Shown here: positions 62,424 to 64,000 of the stretch, one piece after another | How positions within the stretch are numbered: position 1 is the first letter of the stretch | Layout of the letters: each line of letters starts with the position of its first letter | Origin: Otis tarda | Lineage: Eukaryota; Chordata; Aves; Otidiformes; Otididae | DNA: 64,000 nt | NCBI GenBank assembly: GCA_026413225.1 | Contig: CM048554.1 | Span: 71,974,463-72,038,462, forward strand | Direction: 5' to 3' | Notes under the pieces: model-generated | Database searches by the model: none | Seen by the model: only the letters and a program-made list of their open reading frames with translations | Told to the model about the DNA's origin: nothing | Translations under genes and position numbers: made by a program

Positions 62424-62520
62424 CATAGAATGGTTAGGGTTGAAAGGGATCTTTAAAGGTCATCTAGTCCAACCCCCCTGCAAGAAGCAGGGACATCTCC
62501 AACCAGATCAGGTTGCTCAG
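62424..62520 (-). mobile_element. CR1 LINE 3' end, 97-bp remnant
   Basis: The plus strand reads CATAGAATGGTTAGGGTTGA and then GGTCATCTAGTCCAACCCCC, through GATCAGGTTGCTCAG, the reverse complement of the avian CR1 3' terminus. Similarity stops at the same point in the consensus (GAGCAACCTGATC) where many short CR1 copies begin. Confidence 0.94.
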
Positions 62521-64000
62521 GTTATTCCTTGAGTAGTAGACTTTCCTAATTTAGGAAAATGAACTAAAGCCCACTAAAGTCAGCAGAAAAGCTCATACTA
62601 GCTTCAGTAATTTTGATCAGAATGGTAAAGTACCTGCTTTTATTAGAAGCTCCTAATTCTTCTCCCTTGTTTCCAGTAAGGGACAAATTTTAATCTCAAT
62701 GAAGCCTACATAAATCCCCAATTCATGGGCATTGCTTAGGATCTGTGCCAGTAAAAATAAAATTGGAACCTATTGCCCCCAACTTGTACCCCCTCTTCTC
62801 CATTATGCTAAAAACCACTCTCTTTTATGGCTTGTTTCTTGATCTAATGGGAAGGCTGTTATCTGCTCCCTTCCACTGGAGGGAATTAGCATTGAAAAGA
62901 CATTTTTAGAAGCATCAATAAGTATCAGTAAGTGAGGTTTCAACTAGCATCGTGTCATATTTCTAGTGCTGAAAGGTTTTGAGTGTCATGTTTACCTGTG
63001 TAGCCAAGTCCTTTGTCACAGACACTCTCTATGATTCTAAATCAAGATATATGACTCCCTTGAAATATTGTGAAATATATGCATCCTCTTCATTTCAAAA
63101 TTGCTACTATATCCAGAAATTCTGAATTTTTATAGCTGCATATTGGATAAAATAATGAATGAATTTGCCAAGGCAGAATACAATTGATTGTGGTTGGCTT
63201 GCTAGGTAATGATATAACATAGTGTGACTTGACCTGCTGGTGCAGAACACAATCAGTATGCACGCTCTAGCTGGTGGAAAACACAAAATAAACTGCTTAG
63301 ATTATTTAGTGAGAACCCAATTTGCTTAGAATGACTAGAGCACAACATACAGCTTGCAAATGAAAAGCATGAACTTCAAAAGTTCACATAAACATAAATC
63401 TAAGGACTAAAATGTAAAAAATAAAATCTCCTAAGTAAAAAATAACAGAAGTTATACAGAAGTTCCAGCCCTTTACACCTGGAGAGATGGCGCTGAATTT
63501 CCCAGCACCACTGGTGTCAGTGTATCCATGATGGCTATCACAGTCACCGACAGGGCAAGGACAGTCCTGTTACTGAGAACATAAAATTTCCTACATGCTA
63601 TGCCTAGACATCCCTCCACACAGCATATCTCACATTTGTATCACATCCTCCTCTCTGGTTCCAAAGCTGCTTACCATTGTGCCCTTATAGAGAAAGCATG
63701 GGTAAAACCCAACCAGCAAAGCAACCCCTTAGTTCTGCTGGGAAGGTTCATTCCCCACACCAGCAGGGCACTGTGGACCCCTCCTGCCTGTGTGAAGTGG
63801 GAAAGAGCCTTACACAGGCTGACTGTAGTACTCCTGGGAACACTGAAGCAAAATACCAAGAAATCAAGGCAAAGCTCAAAACAAAAGTTGAGTTTGAAAG
63901 ACAAGAGGTGAAGATGAATGTAACAGTACAGGGTAACATAATAATAATAAAAATAACAGTCATCATCATCACCACAATTTGTTAAGTTTTATGACTCTGA

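Larger units (their letters stand above)
47636..64000 (-). other. SLC35F1: SLC35F1 last intron (partial)
   Basis: Everything to the right of the acceptor is intron of a gene known to be very large in other vertebrates. I looked on the minus strand for the upstream exon (family motif LTADLYSLFCGLFLFHYK) and did not see it, so the intron exceeds 16.3 kb. Contents: a MIR-like piece (47885-48025), a 20-bp AT palindrome (48119-48138), a T13A11 run (51960-51983), a perfect hairpin (55420-55456), an old CR1 RT fragment (57190-57680), and CR1 3' ends at 59160-59457 and 62424-62520. The remaining stretches show nothing recognisable. Confidence 0.85.

Overview
This window looks like ordinary bird nuclear DNA, most likely from a neoavian. 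It has AT-leaning intergenic and intronic sequence, several CR1 LINE 3' ends ending in the avian CR1 tail, two families of retroviral LTR that I recognise from neoavian genomes, and a few ancient amniote repeats (MIR-type SINEs and deep CR1 copies). There are no bacterial-style operons. Nearly every open frame longer than 60 codons is chance or repeat-derived.

The one host gene I can support is SLC35F1, on the minus strand. Its last coding exon lies at 47411-47635, with a clean acceptor at its upstream edge and a TAA stop. Everything to the right (47636-64000) is therefore the last intron, and I found no other SLC35F1 exon in it. To the left, a 3'UTR of about 3.9 kb probably runs down to a cluster of four AATAAA signals at 43533-43728. 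From 43.5 kb down to base 1 is gene-free intergenic DNA. In human, SLC35F1 converges on CEP85L, with PLN lying inside CEP85L. If that order holds here, CEP85L should lie beyond the left edge on the plus strand; I saw no exon of either gene.

Layout: CR1 reverse-transcriptase fragment (1-640, minus); intergenic with homopolymer runs; MIR-type SINE (about 2.5 kb); a 150-bp imperfect palindrome (6199-6348); solo LTR (8774-9227); 24-bp tandem duplication (9886-9933); a very old CR1 with reverse-transcriptase and 3' parts (about 14290-15812); CR1 3' end (21755-22012); a small hairpin and a perfect palindrome (25.7 and 27.7 kb); CR1 3' end (33.1 kb); a compact retroviral fossil with two unlike LTR segments and a tRNA-Lys-type primer site (34871-35720); a further solo LTR in inverted orientation (37302-37758); a CpG-retaining, octamer-rich block (about 40.7-40.9 kb); the SLC35F1 3'UTR with an embedded MIR; the SLC35F1 last exon; and the last intron with a MIR-like piece, a perfect hairpin (55.4 kb), an old CR1 reverse-transcriptase fragment (57.2-57.7 kb) and two CR1 3' ends.

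I found no convincing new gene system. The items most worth a second look are the long palindrome at 6.2 kb, the CpG-retaining block at 40.7 kb, the 1.5-kb ancient CR1, the MIR inside the SLC35F1 3'UTR, and the composite LTR fossil at 35 kb. All repeat calls were made by eye against remembered consensus sequences, so edges are approximate.
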